A program made the position numbers and the translations under genes. 64,000 nucleotides of DNA. Source: JAQBDA01 sp963709875. GTDB lineage: Bacteria; Chloroflexota; Anaerolineae; Anaerolineales; UBA4823. Below are positions 8,460-17,453 of the stretch, piece after piece; positions within the stretch are counted from its first letter, which is position 1, and each line of letters starts with the position of its first letter. The notes beneath the pieces were generated by a model. The model was given only the letters and a program-made list of their open reading frames with translations, was not told where the DNA came from and did not search any database. Where the stretch lies: NCBI GenBank assembly GCA_963709875.1, contig CAVPYB010000001.1, positions 62,001 through 126,000 of the forward strand, given 5' to 3'.

Positions 8460-9521
8460 ATGCTAGAAGAGCTGGAACAAATCGAGAAAGCGGCGCTGGA
8501 CGAGCTGGCGCAGGTCGGGGACGAGGCGCAGCTGGAGAGCTGGCGGGTTGCTTACCTGGGGCGCAGCTCCCGGCTGATGGGTGCCTTCGACCGGCTGGGG
8601 CAGATCCCCAAGGAGGAAAGACCAGCCATCGGGCGCGGCGCCAACCAGGTGAAGCAATCCCTGGAAGCGGCTCTGGCAGAACGCCGCGCCGAGCTGCAGC
8701 AGGCCACCCTGCTGCGCGCCTTGAGTTCCGAGCGCCTGGACGTCAGCCTTCCGGGGCGGCCGTTGCGGCGCGGCCGGCTGCACCCCTCCACCCAGACACT
8801 GCGCGAGATCTACCGTATCTTCGCCGAGATGGGCTTCCAGATCTACCGCTCGCGGGAGGTCGAGACAGATGAGCTGAACTTCCAGCTGCTGAACTTCCCG
8901 CCCAACCACCCGGCGCGCGATATGCAGGACTCCTATTATATCGATACCGGCACCGAGCGAGGCGACAACCCGGTCCTGCTGCGCACGCACACCTCGCCCG
9001 GTCAGATCCGCGCCATGCGCCAGTTCGCCGCCCTTGACCCGCAGAACCCGCCCCCGGTGCGCATTATCCTGCCCGGCATGTGCTACCGCTACGAGCAGAT
9101 CAGCGCCCGCTCCGAGATCCAGTTCACCCAGGTGGAGGGGCTGGCGGTCGGCGAGAACATCACCTTCGGCGATCTGAAGGGCACGATCAACGACTTCGGG
9201 CGGCGCCTGTTCGACCAGCGGCTGCGGACACGCTTCCGCGCCTCGCACTTCCCCTTCACCGAACCCAGCGCGGAGGTGGATTTCGAATGCTTCCTGTGCG
9301 GCGGCGAGGGCTGCCCGGTGTGCAAGTACACCGGCTGGCTGGAGATCATGGGCTGCGGCATGGTGCACCCGGTCGTGCTGCAGAACGGCGGCTACGACCC
9401 CGGCCGCTACACCGGCTTCGCCTTCGGCATGGGACCCGAGCGCCTGACCATGCTGCGCCACCGCATCGACGACATCCGCTATTTCTGGGCGAATGATTTG
9501 AGGTTTTTGGAGCAGTTTTGA
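8460..9521 (+). CDS. pheS: Phenylalanyl-tRNA synthetase alpha subunit
   Basis: 353 residues. An N-terminal coiled-coil arm (LEELEQIEKAALDELAQV) is followed by a class II catalytic core: HPSTQTLREIYRIFAEMGFQ, motif 2 around CYRYEQISARSEIQFTQVEG, and motif 3 in GFAFGMGPERLTMLRHRIDDIR. A Cys-rich insert, ECFLCGGEGCPVCKYTGWLEI, matches the CxxC-type loop of many bacterial PheS proteins. An in-frame ATG lies at 8448, but GGAGGTG at 8450-8456 supports ATG 8460. Expression is controlled by the T-box upstream. pheT is only reached after an inserted gene and about 600 bases, unlike the usual tight pheST pair. Confidence 0.97.
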   Translation: MLEELEQIEKAALDELAQVGDEAQLESWRVAYLGRSSRLMGAFDRLGQIPKEERPAIGRGANQVKQSLEAALAERRAELQQATLLRALSSERLDVSLPGRPLRRGRLHPSTQTLREIYRIFAEMGFQIYRSREVETDELNFQLLNFPPNHPARDMQDSYYIDTGTERGDNPVLLRTHTSPGQIRAMRQFAALDPQNPPPVRIILPGMCYRYEQISARSEIQFTQVEGLAVGENITFGDLKGTINDFGRRLFDQRLRTRFRASHFPFTEPSAEVDFECFLCGGEGCPVCKYTGWLEIMGCGMVHPVVLQNGGYDPGRYTGFAFGMGPERLTMLRHRIDDIRYFWANDLRFLEQF

Positions 9522-9523
9522 GG

Positions 9524-9566
9524 CTTGTGAGCAGAGAATGGTGAATAGAGAGTGGTGAGAAGATTA
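9524..9566 (+). repeat. Purine-rich repeat at the left side of the four-helix-bundle insert
   Basis: A G/A-rich stretch with AGAGAATGGTGAATAGAGAG. Its complement resembles the pyrimidine-rich stretch at 10070-10102 on the far side of the insert, forming imperfect inverted flanks. Related sequence occurs at 39353-39451. Confidence 0.55.
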
Positions 9567-9591
9567 TGAATTGTGATTGTGAGGTATGCGG

Positions 9592-10049
9592 ATGGGGATT
9601 GATGGGTTAGAACGATTGGAAGCCTGGAAGAAATCTGAAAGCTTTGCGGTCAGAATCTATCATGAAGTCCTTCCGCTGCTCCTCCAGAAGAGAAATGGGG
9701 GCTGGACCAGCAGATGCGGCGTTCGGCGCAGAGCATCCCGGCAAATATTGCCGAGGGGTATGGTCGTTATTATTACCAAGAAAATATACGCTTCTGCTAC
9801 ATGGGACGTGGCTCGTTGGAAGAGCTTCTCAGCCATCTGTTTTTGGCTCACGACCTCGGCTACATACCTTCCCGGCTATATGCACAACTGGCCAAGCAAG
9901 GGAACGAACTGGTCCGCATCATCAACGGGTATATCGCCTACCTCAAGCGCAGCCGGACGGGAGCAAATGAACCGGGTGGAGCAGCCTCGGTCAAGGAAAC
10001 ATATCCGGAATATTCCATTACCGAAGATGATCCACCAGAACCCAAATAA
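9592..10049 (+). CDS. Four-helix-bundle protein (23S rRNA IVS-type family), frame interrupted
   Basis: Two frames give one product. LERLEAWKKSESFAVRIYHEVLPLL (from ATG 9592, with GAGG 7 bases upstream) joins, across a break near 9675-9685, to PPEEKWGLDQQMRRSAQSIPANIAEGYGR and on to SLEELLSHLFLAHDLGYI and the end at 10049. The SIPANIAEGYGR block is diagnostic of the small four-helix-bundle family first found in 23S rRNA intervening sequences and also common as free genes; its function is unknown. It sits between pheS and pheT, which are normally adjacent, and is flanked by inverted purine/pyrimidine repeats, suggesting transfer into the operon. A one-base deletion explains the break. Confidence 0.82.
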
Positions 10050-10069
10050 CGATGGTAGATACGTCACTC

Positions 10070-10102
10070 TTCTCTGCTCTCTATTCTCGGGTCTCTCTCC
10101 CC
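10070..10102 (-). repeat. Pyrimidine-rich repeat at the right side of the insert
   Basis: Read on the minus strand it gives GAGAATAGAGAGCAGAGAAG, matching the left flank at 9524-9566 in inverted orientation with mismatches. Confidence 0.5.
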
Positions 10103-10126
10103 AATTATTAGATTAAGGAAATCACT

Positions 10127-12688
10127 ATGAAAGTCCCAATTACCTGGTTAAAAGAATTCGTCGACATCAGCCTCCCCATCGAAGAGCTGGCCCACCGCAT
10201 GACGCTGGCAGGGCTGGAGGTGGAGGAGATCCATTATGCCGGGCTGCCGATGCCCGAGGGGCCGGTCGAAGGTCGCTCGGGCGCTCACCTGCGCCCGGAG
10301 ACCAAGATCTCCGGGCTTGCCTGGGACCCGGAGCTGATCGTCGTCGGAGCGATCCTGGAAGTGATGCCGCACCCCAATGCCGACCGGCTGGTGCTGACCC
10401 GGCTGGACGACGGGGAGCGCGAGCATATCGTGCTCACCGGTGCGCCAAACCTGTTCCCCTACAGAGGGCAGGGTGCGATGGATGTGCCGCTCAGGGTGGC
10501 GTACGCCAAAGAAGGCGCCCAGATCTTCGACGGTCACCAGCCCGGGCAGGTGCTGACCACCCTGAAGCGCGCCAAGATCCGCGGTGTGGAGTCCTATTCG
10601 ATGGCCTGCTCGGAGAAGGAGCTGGGCATCTCCGAGGAGCACGAGGGCATCATCCTCCTGGATGAGGATGCCCCGGTCGGCATGCCGCTGGTGGACTATA
10701 TGGGCGATGCGGTGCTGGATATCGCTATCACGCCCAATATCGCCCGCAACGCCAACGTCCTGGGAGTGGCCCGCGAGGTGGCTGCCCTGACGGAACAGCC
10801 GCTGCGCAAGCCGTCCTCCCAGGTGCCTGCTGAGGGACCGGAGGTCGCCAGTTCAGTCTTGATCCAGATCGAACAGCCGGAGCTGAACCCGCGCTTCGTG
10901 CTCGGCTTGATCCGGGATATCGAGATCAAACCCAGCCCGTACCAGGTGCAGCGCCGCCTGCGGTTGTGCGGCGTGCGCCCGATCAACAATATCGTCGATG
11001 CCACCAACTACGCCATGCTGGAGGTCGGCGAGCCGCTGCACGCCTTCGACTACGACGTGCTGGTGCAGCGAGCGGGCGGGCAAGCGCCCACCATCATCAC
11101 CCGCACCGCCAAACCGGGCGAACGCCTGACCACTCTGGACGACGTGGAACGTGATTTAGATGATTTCACCGTGCTGGTGTGCGACACCGCCGGAGCGCTT
11201 TCAATTGGCGGCGTGATGGGCGGAGCGGAGTCCGAGGTCAGCACGGATACCCGCAACGTGCTGCTGGAAGGGGCTGCCTGGAACTATATCAACATCCGCA
11301 AGACGCTCACCAGCCAGCGGATGAGCTCGGAGGCTGCTTACCGCTTCTCACGCGGCGTGCACCCGGCAGTGGCAGAGCTGGGGGTGCGGCGCGGCCTGGA
11401 ACTGATGCAGCACTGGTCCGGCGGCAGGGTCGATCAGGGCCTGGTGGACAGCTACCCCCTGCCGCCCGAGGACCCCACCGTGGAGATCACCCCGGCGGAC
11501 GCTCAGCGCTGGCTGGGCATCCAGATCAGCCTGGAAGAGATGGCAGACATCCTGCGGCGGCTCGAGTTCGAAGTCCGCATCGATGGGGATTCTCTCCACG
11601 CTACCACCCCGCCGCACCGGCTGGATATCGGCACCGGCATCACCGGCGTAGCAGACCTGATGGAGGAGATCGCCCGCATTTACGGCTACGACCGCATCCC
11701 GGAGACGCGCCTGAGCGACAGCCTGCCCCCACAGTACAGCGACCGCAAGATGGAGCACGAAGAGCGGCTGCGCAACCTGCTGGTCGAACTGGGCTTGCAG
11801 GAGGTGATCACCTACCGCATGACCTCCCCCGAGCGTGAAGCGCGCCGCCTGCAGCCCGGTACGCCCCCCAGCGACCACCCTTACGTGCGCATCGCCAACC
11901 CGATCGTCAGCGACCGCAATGTGCTGCGCCAGGATTTGCTTTCCAGCCTGCTGGAGGTAGTCGAGCGCAACGCCCGCTACCGGGATTCGATGGCGCTGTT
12001 CGAGATCAGCCCGGTCTTCCTGACGTCTGAGGAGAATAATGAGCTGCCCGAGGAGCAGCCGCGCCTGGCAATCGCTCTGACCGGCGCGCGCCACCAGCCA
12101 GGCTGGCAGGCGGGGGATACTGCCCCGGTGGACTTCTTCGATTTGAAAGGGATTGTCAGCGAGATGCTGGAGGGGATGAATATAGCAGGCGTGCGCTACG
12201 AGTCTGCCCAGCACCCCTCTTTCCATCCCGGGAAGTGCGCCAGGGTGACGACTGGCGAGCATCAGCTCGGCTTGATCGGCGAGCTGCACCCCCTGGTGCG
12301 CGAGAACTACGAGCTGCCGGAAGGGCCCCTGCTGGCCGGTGATTTCAACCTGGAAGCCATCCTGGACGAAGTACCGCCGCGCTACGACGTTCAGCCGGTG
12401 CCCACCTTCCCGCCAGTGCTGGAAGACCTGGCGGTTGTGGTGGACGAGGCGCTGCCTGCTGAAACCGTAGCGGACACCATACAATCCGCCGGGGGTGCTC
12501 TGGTCGTCTCCCTGCGCCTGTTCGACGTCTATCGCGGGGAGCAGATCGGTGCGGGCAGGAAGAGCCTGGCATACAGCCTGATCTACCAAGCCCCCGACCG
12601 CACCCTAACCGACGCTGAGGTCGCCAAGCTGCGCCAGCGTATCGTCCGCCGTCTGGAGCAGGACCTGGGGGCTAAGCTGAGAAGTTAA
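10127..12688 (+). CDS. pheT: Phenylalanyl-tRNA synthetase beta subunit
   Basis: 853 residues, full length. The order is normal for bacterial PheT: an N-terminal EMAP-type tRNA-binding region (LIVVGAILEVMPHPNADRLVLTRLD), B1/B5 domains (KRAKIRGVESYSMACSEKELGI; DAVLDIAITPNIARNANVLGVAREVA), the B3/B4 editing domain (GLIRDIEIKPSPYQVQRRLRLCGVRPINNIVDATNYAMLEVGEPLHAFDYD), the catalytic-like core, and a C-terminal FDX-ACB domain (VPTFPPVLEDLAVVVDEALPAETV to the end). It forms an alpha2-beta2 enzyme with PheS. It must be read through the four-helix-bundle insert, or have its own promoter, which I cannot identify. It is convergent with the minus-strand metH/MTHFR gene, separated by 9 bases. Confidence 0.97.
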   Translation: MKVPITWLKEFVDISLPIEELAHRMTLAGLEVEEIHYAGLPMPEGPVEGRSGAHLRPETKISGLAWDPELIVVGAILEVMPHPNADRLVLTRLDDGEREHIVLTGAPNLFPYRGQGAMDVPLRVAYAKEGAQIFDGHQPGQVLTTLKRAKIRGVESYSMACSEKELGISEEHEGIILLDEDAPVGMPLVDYMGDAVLDIAITPNIARNANVLGVAREVAALTEQPLRKPSSQVPAEGPEVASSVLIQIEQPELNPRFVLGLIRDIEIKPSPYQVQRRLRLCGVRPINNIVDATNYAMLEVGEPLHAFDYDVLVQRAGGQAPTIITRTAKPGERLTTLDDVERDLDDFTVLVCDTAGALSIGGVMGGAESEVSTDTRNVLLEGAAWNYINIRKTLTSQRMSSEAAYRFSRGVHPAVAELGVRRGLELMQHWSGGRVDQGLVDSYPLPPEDPTVEITPADAQRWLGIQISLEEMADILRRLEFEVRIDGDSLHATTPPHRLDIGTGITGVADLMEEIARIYGYDRIPETRLSDSLPPQYSDRKMEHEERLRNLLVELGLQEVITYRMTSPEREARRLQPGTPPSDHPYVRIANPIVSDRNVLRQDLLSSLLEVVERNARYRDSMALFEISPVFLTSEENNELPEEQPRLAIALTGARHQPGWQAGDTAPVDFFDLKGIVSEMLEGMNIAGVRYESAQHPSFHPGKCARVTTGEHQLGLIGELHPLVRENYELPEGPLLAGDFNLEAILDEVPPRYDVQPVPTFPPVLEDLAVVVDEALPAETVADTIQSAGGALVVSLRLFDVYRGEQIGAGRKSLAYSLIYQAPDRTLTDAEVAKLRQRIVRRLEQDLGAKLRS

Positions 12689-12697
12689 TAAGGAAGG

Positions 12698-14586
12698 TTA
12701 CCGGCAGCCTTCGACGATCTCGGCTGCCAGGTCGTAGCGACCGAACTGGGGCATCAGGTAGATCCCCGCCGCCCAGGAGCGCATCTGCTCGATCAGCTCC
12801 AGCGAGATGCGCACCCCTTCCCAGGGGGCATCATCTCCCGCGCCTTGCATGCGCTCGCGGATCGTCTCGGGGATGCTGATACCGGGCACCTCGTTGTGCA
12901 GGAAGGAAGCGTGCCGGGCGCTGAACAGCGGCAGCACCCCGACCAGCACGGGTATGTCCAGCTCTCCATGCAGAGCGGCGTACCGCTCCCAGAAGGCTTG
13001 CGCCTGCTCGGGCTGGTAAACCGGCTGGGTGAGCAGGAAATCCGCCCCGGCTTCGATCTTGCGCTGCAGGTTCTTGATCTCGCGCGAGAGGTCCTGCGGG
13101 GCAAGGTTCAGGGCACAGCCCACGAAGAAAGTAGTCGGCTGCCCGATATCCACACCGGCATGGTCCACCCCGACGTTGAAATTCTGTTTGATCAGCCGGA
13201 TCAGCCCGGAAGGCACCAGGTCGTAATCATCCATCGCCTCCGGGTAATCGCCGATCGATGTGGGGTCGCCCATCACTACGAAGACATTGCGGATGCCCAG
13301 GGCGTGCGCCGCCAGCAGGTCGCCCTGCACGCGCAGCAGGTTGCGGCCGCGGGTGGGGAAGTGCAGCGTGGTCTCCACACCCACCTTGCGCTGCACCAGG
13401 TCGCAGACCGCCCAGGGACTCATGCGCATGCGCGCCATGGGGCTGTCGGCGACATTGATCACGTCCGCCCCGGCCTCCGCCAGCAGGCTGGCGCCTGCAA
13501 TCAATTTGTGCGCGGACAGGCCGCGCGGCGGGTCCATCTCCACAGACACGACGAATTTCTGGGCAGACAGCTTCTGCGCCAGCTGCGAGGGGTGCCCGGG
13601 GACTGCTGCTGCCTCCTCGCTCTCCACGGGCAGCGCCAGCTCGGCGACGGTCGGCGCGCAGCCAGTCCCGGCGTCCTCCAACGCCATTCGCATGGCGGCG
13701 ATATGCTGCGGGGTCGTCCCGCAGCAGCCACCGATCAGGCTGGCACCGGCTTCACAGAACGCCAGGGCGTACTCGCCGAAATAATCTGGGTTGGCAGGGT
13801 ACATGATGCGCCCGCCGACTTGCTCCGGCCAGCCGGCATTGGGCATCACAGAGAAGAATACCTTTCGACCAGACTCCGGGGGTGGCAGCGCCTGCCGCAT
13901 CTGCCGCAGGATGCGCCAGATCTGCGCCGGCCCGCCCGAGCAGTTCACCCCGATTACGTCCGTCCCGCTCTCCCATAGCTGGCGAGCGACCCTGGCAGGC
14001 GGGTCGCCCAGCAGGGTCAGGTCATCGCGGGTGAAAGTCATCGATGCCAGCACCGGCAGGTTGCAAACCTGGCGCGCTGCGGTGACCGCCTCACGGATCT
14101 CGAACAGGTCGCTGAAGGTCTCGATGATGATCAGGTCTGCCCCGGCCTCCGCCAGAGCGGCGATCTGTTCGGCGAAGGCTGCCCGCGCCCCTCGGGCTGG
14201 ACGCGGCCGAAGGGTGCCAAGCGCACGCCCAGCGGGCCGACATCCCCGGCGACCAGCACTTCTTTATAGGAAGCCAGCGCCACCCGGCGGGCAAGCTCCA
14301 CGCCGGCGCGGTTGATCTCGCCGACTTTGTCCTCCAGCCCGTAGGAGGCCAGCTTGAAGCGGTTAGCGCCGAAGGTGTTGGTCTGGATGACCTGCGCCCC
14401 AGCGTCGATATACGCCCGGTGAAGCTCGGCCACCAGTGCCGGCTGGCTGAGGTTGAGGGCGTCGAAGCACTCATCGAAGCCCACCCCGCGGGCGTTGAGC
14501 AGCGTGCCCATTGCTCCATCGCCGAGCAGGGGTACGTCAGACGATTGCAATAATGATAAAAACGGATTGTTCGTCTGTGATTTCAT
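12698..14586 (-). CDS. Homocysteine S-methyltransferase / methylenetetrahydrofolate reductase fusion, frame interrupted
   Basis: The N-terminal half (from ATG 14586: LLGDGAMGTLLNARGV, QVIQTNTFGANRFKL, VLVAGDVGPLGVRLAPFGRVQPE) is a homocysteine methyltransferase barrel. After a break near 14188-14193 it continues (FAEQIAALAEAGADLIIIETF, NCSGGPAQIW, GGCCGTTPQHI) with the three zinc-binding cysteines. The C-terminal half (FVVSVEMDPPRG, ADVINVADSPMARMRMSPWAV, LLRVQGDLLAAHALGIRNVFVVMGDPT) is a FAD-dependent MTHFR. This bifunctional architecture is known in Firmicutes and Chloroflexota and would both make 5-methyl-THF and methylate homocysteine. The break falls in a G-run and removes one base. It is codirectional with clpC but separated from it by a terminator. 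Confidence 0.9.
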
Positions 14587-14643
14587 ACCGTCATATCCAA
14601 CAACACAAATTTACGGAGTCACCTCGATCAAAACGCGAGTGTA

Positions 14644-14667
14644 ACACAGGGGATATACGCATGTCAA
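14644..14667 (-). promoter_or_regulatory. Probable promoter of the homocysteine methyltransferase gene
   Basis: On the minus strand, TTGACA (14667-14662) is followed after 18 bases by TACACT near 14643-14638. It lies between the clpC terminator and the start codon. No S-box or other riboswitch fits in the short leader. Confidence 0.45.
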
Positions 14668-14675
14668 TTTTGCAG

Positions 14676-14710
14676 AAAAGGAGCCCGCTTTCGGTTCGAA
14701 AACGGGCTCC
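14676..14710 (-). terminator. Terminator of clpC
   Basis: On the minus strand, GGAGCCCG (14710-14703) pairs with CGGGCTCC (14687-14680) and is followed by TTTT. Confidence 0.88.
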
Positions 14711-14734
14711 AGCTAATTTACGATCAGTCTTGCG

Positions 14735-17235
14735 TCAGGCCGCGGGGATGGCTTCCTGCGGGGTGGGTGCTTCCTTTTCCCCGTGCTGCAGCATGATCTC
14801 ATCATCGACCAGATCCACGAGGATGGAATCGCCATCTTCGAACTCGCCGCTCAGCAGGGCATCCGACAGCCGGTCCTCGACCTTCTGCTGGATCACACGC
14901 CGCAGCGGGCGGGCGCCCATCTCCGGATCGTAGCCTAGGTCGGCCAGCATTTCCAGAGCTTCCGGCGTAGCGGTCAGGGTGATCTCGTGTTCCTCTAACC
15001 GCTTGGCAACCTTATCCAGCTCGAGCTCTACGATCTGCTGGATATCCTCTTTGCTCAGCGAGCGGAAGACGATCACCGAATCCAGGCGGTTGATAAACTC
15101 GGGGCGGAAGACCCGCTTGAGCGAGTCGAGCAGCTTCTTGCGCATCTCGTCGTAAGCCAGGCGCTCTTCGGTCTCTTCGTCCTTCTTCAGGGCAAAGCCG
15201 ATCGAGGTCTGGCGCTTGATCATATCCGCACCGACGTTGGAGGTCATCACGATGATGGCGTTGCGGAAATCCACCTTGCGGCCGCGCGCATCGGAGAGAT
15301 GACCCTCTTCCATGATCTGCAGCAGCATATTGTGCGCTTCAGGGTGAGCCTTCTCGACCTCGTCGAAGACCACGATCGAGTACGGCCGGCGGCGAAGCGC
15401 TTCGGTCAGCTGGCCGGCATTCTTCGTAGCCAACGTATCCCGGAGGGGCACCGACCAGACGGCTGACCGAGTGACGCTCCATGAACTCGGACATATCCAG
15501 CTGGATCAGGGCGTCCTCGCTGCCAAACAGGAATCGCGCCAGGGCTTTGGTCAGCTCGGTCTTCCCCACCCCGGTGGGTCCAAGGAAGATAAACGAGCCA
15601 ATCGGGCGGCGCGGGTCTTTGAGCCCGGCACGCGCCCGGCGAACGGCTTTGGAAATCGCCTGGATGGCCTCTTCCTGACCGATGATCTGCTTGTGCAGCT
15701 CTTCTTCCATCTGCAGCAGGCGCTGCGACTCTTCCTGGGCGATCTGCATCACCGGAACGCCGGTCCACATCGAGACCATTTCGGCGATATCGTTCGCAGA
15801 TACCACCGGGCTGTTGGCGCGGTCCCAGCCGGTGCGCAGGCGCTCAAGCTGGCGCTCCAGCTCTTCCTGGCGTTCCAGGTAATCCTGGGCATCGTCGTAG
15901 CGGTTATCTTCCAGCGCCAGGGCATGGTTTTGTCGCACTTCGCGCAGCTGCGTCATCACCTCTTTGGCTGTCTTTGCCGCAGCGCTCTTGTACATGCGCA
16001 CCCGGGAGGAAAATTCGTCGATCAGGTCAATCGCCTTGTCCGGCAGGAAACGCTCTGTTACATAGCGCGCCGATAAACGCACCGCCGCATCGAGTGCCTC
16101 ATCGGCTATAGATCAGGCGATGATGTTCTTCATATGCATTACGCACGCCGCGCAGGATCTCGATTGTTTCTTCCTCGGTCGGCTCTTCGACCATAATCGG
16201 CTGGAAGCGCCGTTCCAGGGCTGCGTCGCTCTCGATATGCTTGCGGTACTCGTCCATGGTGGTCGCACCGATCACCTGCAGCTCGCCGCGTGAGAGCGCC
16301 GGCTTGAGGATATTGGCGGCATCTACAGATGAGCCTGCAGCACCAGCGCCGACCAGCATGTGCACTTCGTCGATAAACAGGATTGCTTCGGATGCTTTCA
16401 GCTCGTCGATCACCCGCTTCAGGCGTTCCTCGAACTGCCCCCGGTACATCGTCCCGGCAACCAGCGAGCCGACATCGAGCTGCAGCACGCGCTTGCCCAG
16501 CAGCGGGGCGGGGACATCGGCATCGATGATGCGCTGTGCCAGACCTTCAACGATGGCGGTCTTGCCCACACCCGGCTCACCGATCAGGGCCGGGTTGTTC
16601 TTCGTACGGCGGGCCAGTATCTGGATGACGCGTTCGATTTCCATCTGCCGCCCGATCACCGGATCGAGCTTCTCTTCTTCTGCCAGCCCGGTCAGGTCTG
16701 TCGCCAGCTGGTCTACCATGGGCGTCTTGGCTTTCTGCTGCTCCTGCCGGGATGATTTCGGCTCGCCGCCTGCTGTGCTGGTGCGCCTGGAGGCGCTGCT
16801 CTCCTGCAGCACACGTCGAGTCTGGCGGCGGATCTGCTCGGGGGTGACGCCCATCTTGCGCAGCACATCCAGCGCCACGCCCTCACCTAGACGCACTAAA
16901 CCCAACAATAGGTGCTCCGTACCAATATAATGATGCCCCATCCGGCGGGCTTCTTCTACGGCATACTCCAATACTTGCTGCGTGCCTGGTGAAAGATCAA
17001 GCTTGCCACCCCGGTACTGACCTGTACCGGTCATGCGCTCTACCATCTCCTGGACTCGTTCTACTTCTAAACCCAGTTCTCGCAGCACACGGCCGGCAAC
17101 CCCACCTTCTTCACGGATCAGACCCAGAAGCAGGTGCTCTGTTCCAATATAGTTGTTGCGCATTCGTTCGGCTTCCTGGTGGGCCAGGCTCAACACCCTG
17201 CGCGCACGTTGTGTAAAACGTTCCATGCCAGCCAA
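14735..17235 (-). CDS. clpC: ATP-dependent Clp protease ATP-binding subunit ClpC, frame interrupted twice
   Basis: About 830 residues across three frames. The N-terminal Clp repeats (MERFTQRARRVLSLAHQEA; NYIGTEHLLLGL twice) precede AAA-1 (Walker A GEPGVGKT, FIDEVHMLVGAG), a ClpC-type middle coiled coil (RQNHALALEDNRYDDAQDYLERQ), AAA-2 (GPTGVGKTE, VVFDEVEKAHPEAHN) and the C-terminal domain. ClpC unfolds proteins for ClpP. Breaks at about 16107-16110 (one base too many, before DEALDAAVRLSARY) and 15419 (one extra base in GYVGYEEAGQLTEALRR) destroy invariant regions and look like indel errors. A TTG start at 17235 has AGGAGGT 5 bases upstream; ATG 17226 is the alternative. A 7-bp inverted repeat at 17267-17287 lies just upstream. 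Confidence 0.93.
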
Positions 17236-17266
17236 GGCATACCTCCTAATGAAAAACGGTAATACG

Positions 17267-17287
17267 ATCGAGCAAAATATGCTCGAT
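17267..17287. promoter_or_regulatory. Inverted repeat upstream of clpC, candidate operator
   Basis: ATCGAGC and GCTCGAT, perfectly inverted with a 7-base AT spacer, 26 bases before the ribosome-binding site. It resembles neither CIRCE (TTAGCACTC-N9-GAGTGCTAA) nor the CtsR heptad direct repeat. Confidence 0.5.
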
Positions 17288-17392
17288 ATGATTATGAGAC
17301 TTTTTGTCCAATTGGATTCTACCAGAGATTATTACGGCTTGATATGTTTTTAATACCCCAACAGACAAGGTTAATACTTTTCTTATGTTGCT

Positions 17393-17418
17393 AAAAGCGC
17401 ACCTGATAAAGGTGCGCT
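17393..17418 (-). terminator. Terminator of the S1 gene
   Basis: An 8-bp perfect stem, AGCGCACC with GGTGCGCT, loop of 7, followed on the minus strand by TTTTAG. Confidence 0.8.
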
Positions 17419-17453
17419 CTTCAGTTTACTTGAGTAGAGACAACCGATCGGCG

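Noticed and set aside
8276..8872. Plus-strand open frame of 198 codons over the T-box and 5' end of pheS
   Set aside because: It overlaps the T-box terminator and runs out of frame into pheS, with Arg/Gly/Ala-rich composition typical of a wrong frame in GC-rich DNA.
8463..9461. Minus-strand open frame of 332 codons opposite pheS
   Set aside because: A shadow frame of pheS, with no homology and no start signals.
11348..12589. Minus-strand open frame of 413 codons opposite pheT
   Set aside because: A shadow frame of pheT, rich in Gln, Val and His as expected for an antisense frame.
14586..14667. SAM or cobalamin riboswitch before the methionine-synthesis gene
   Set aside because: The leader between the promoter and the start is under 60 bases and has no S-box or B12-box features.
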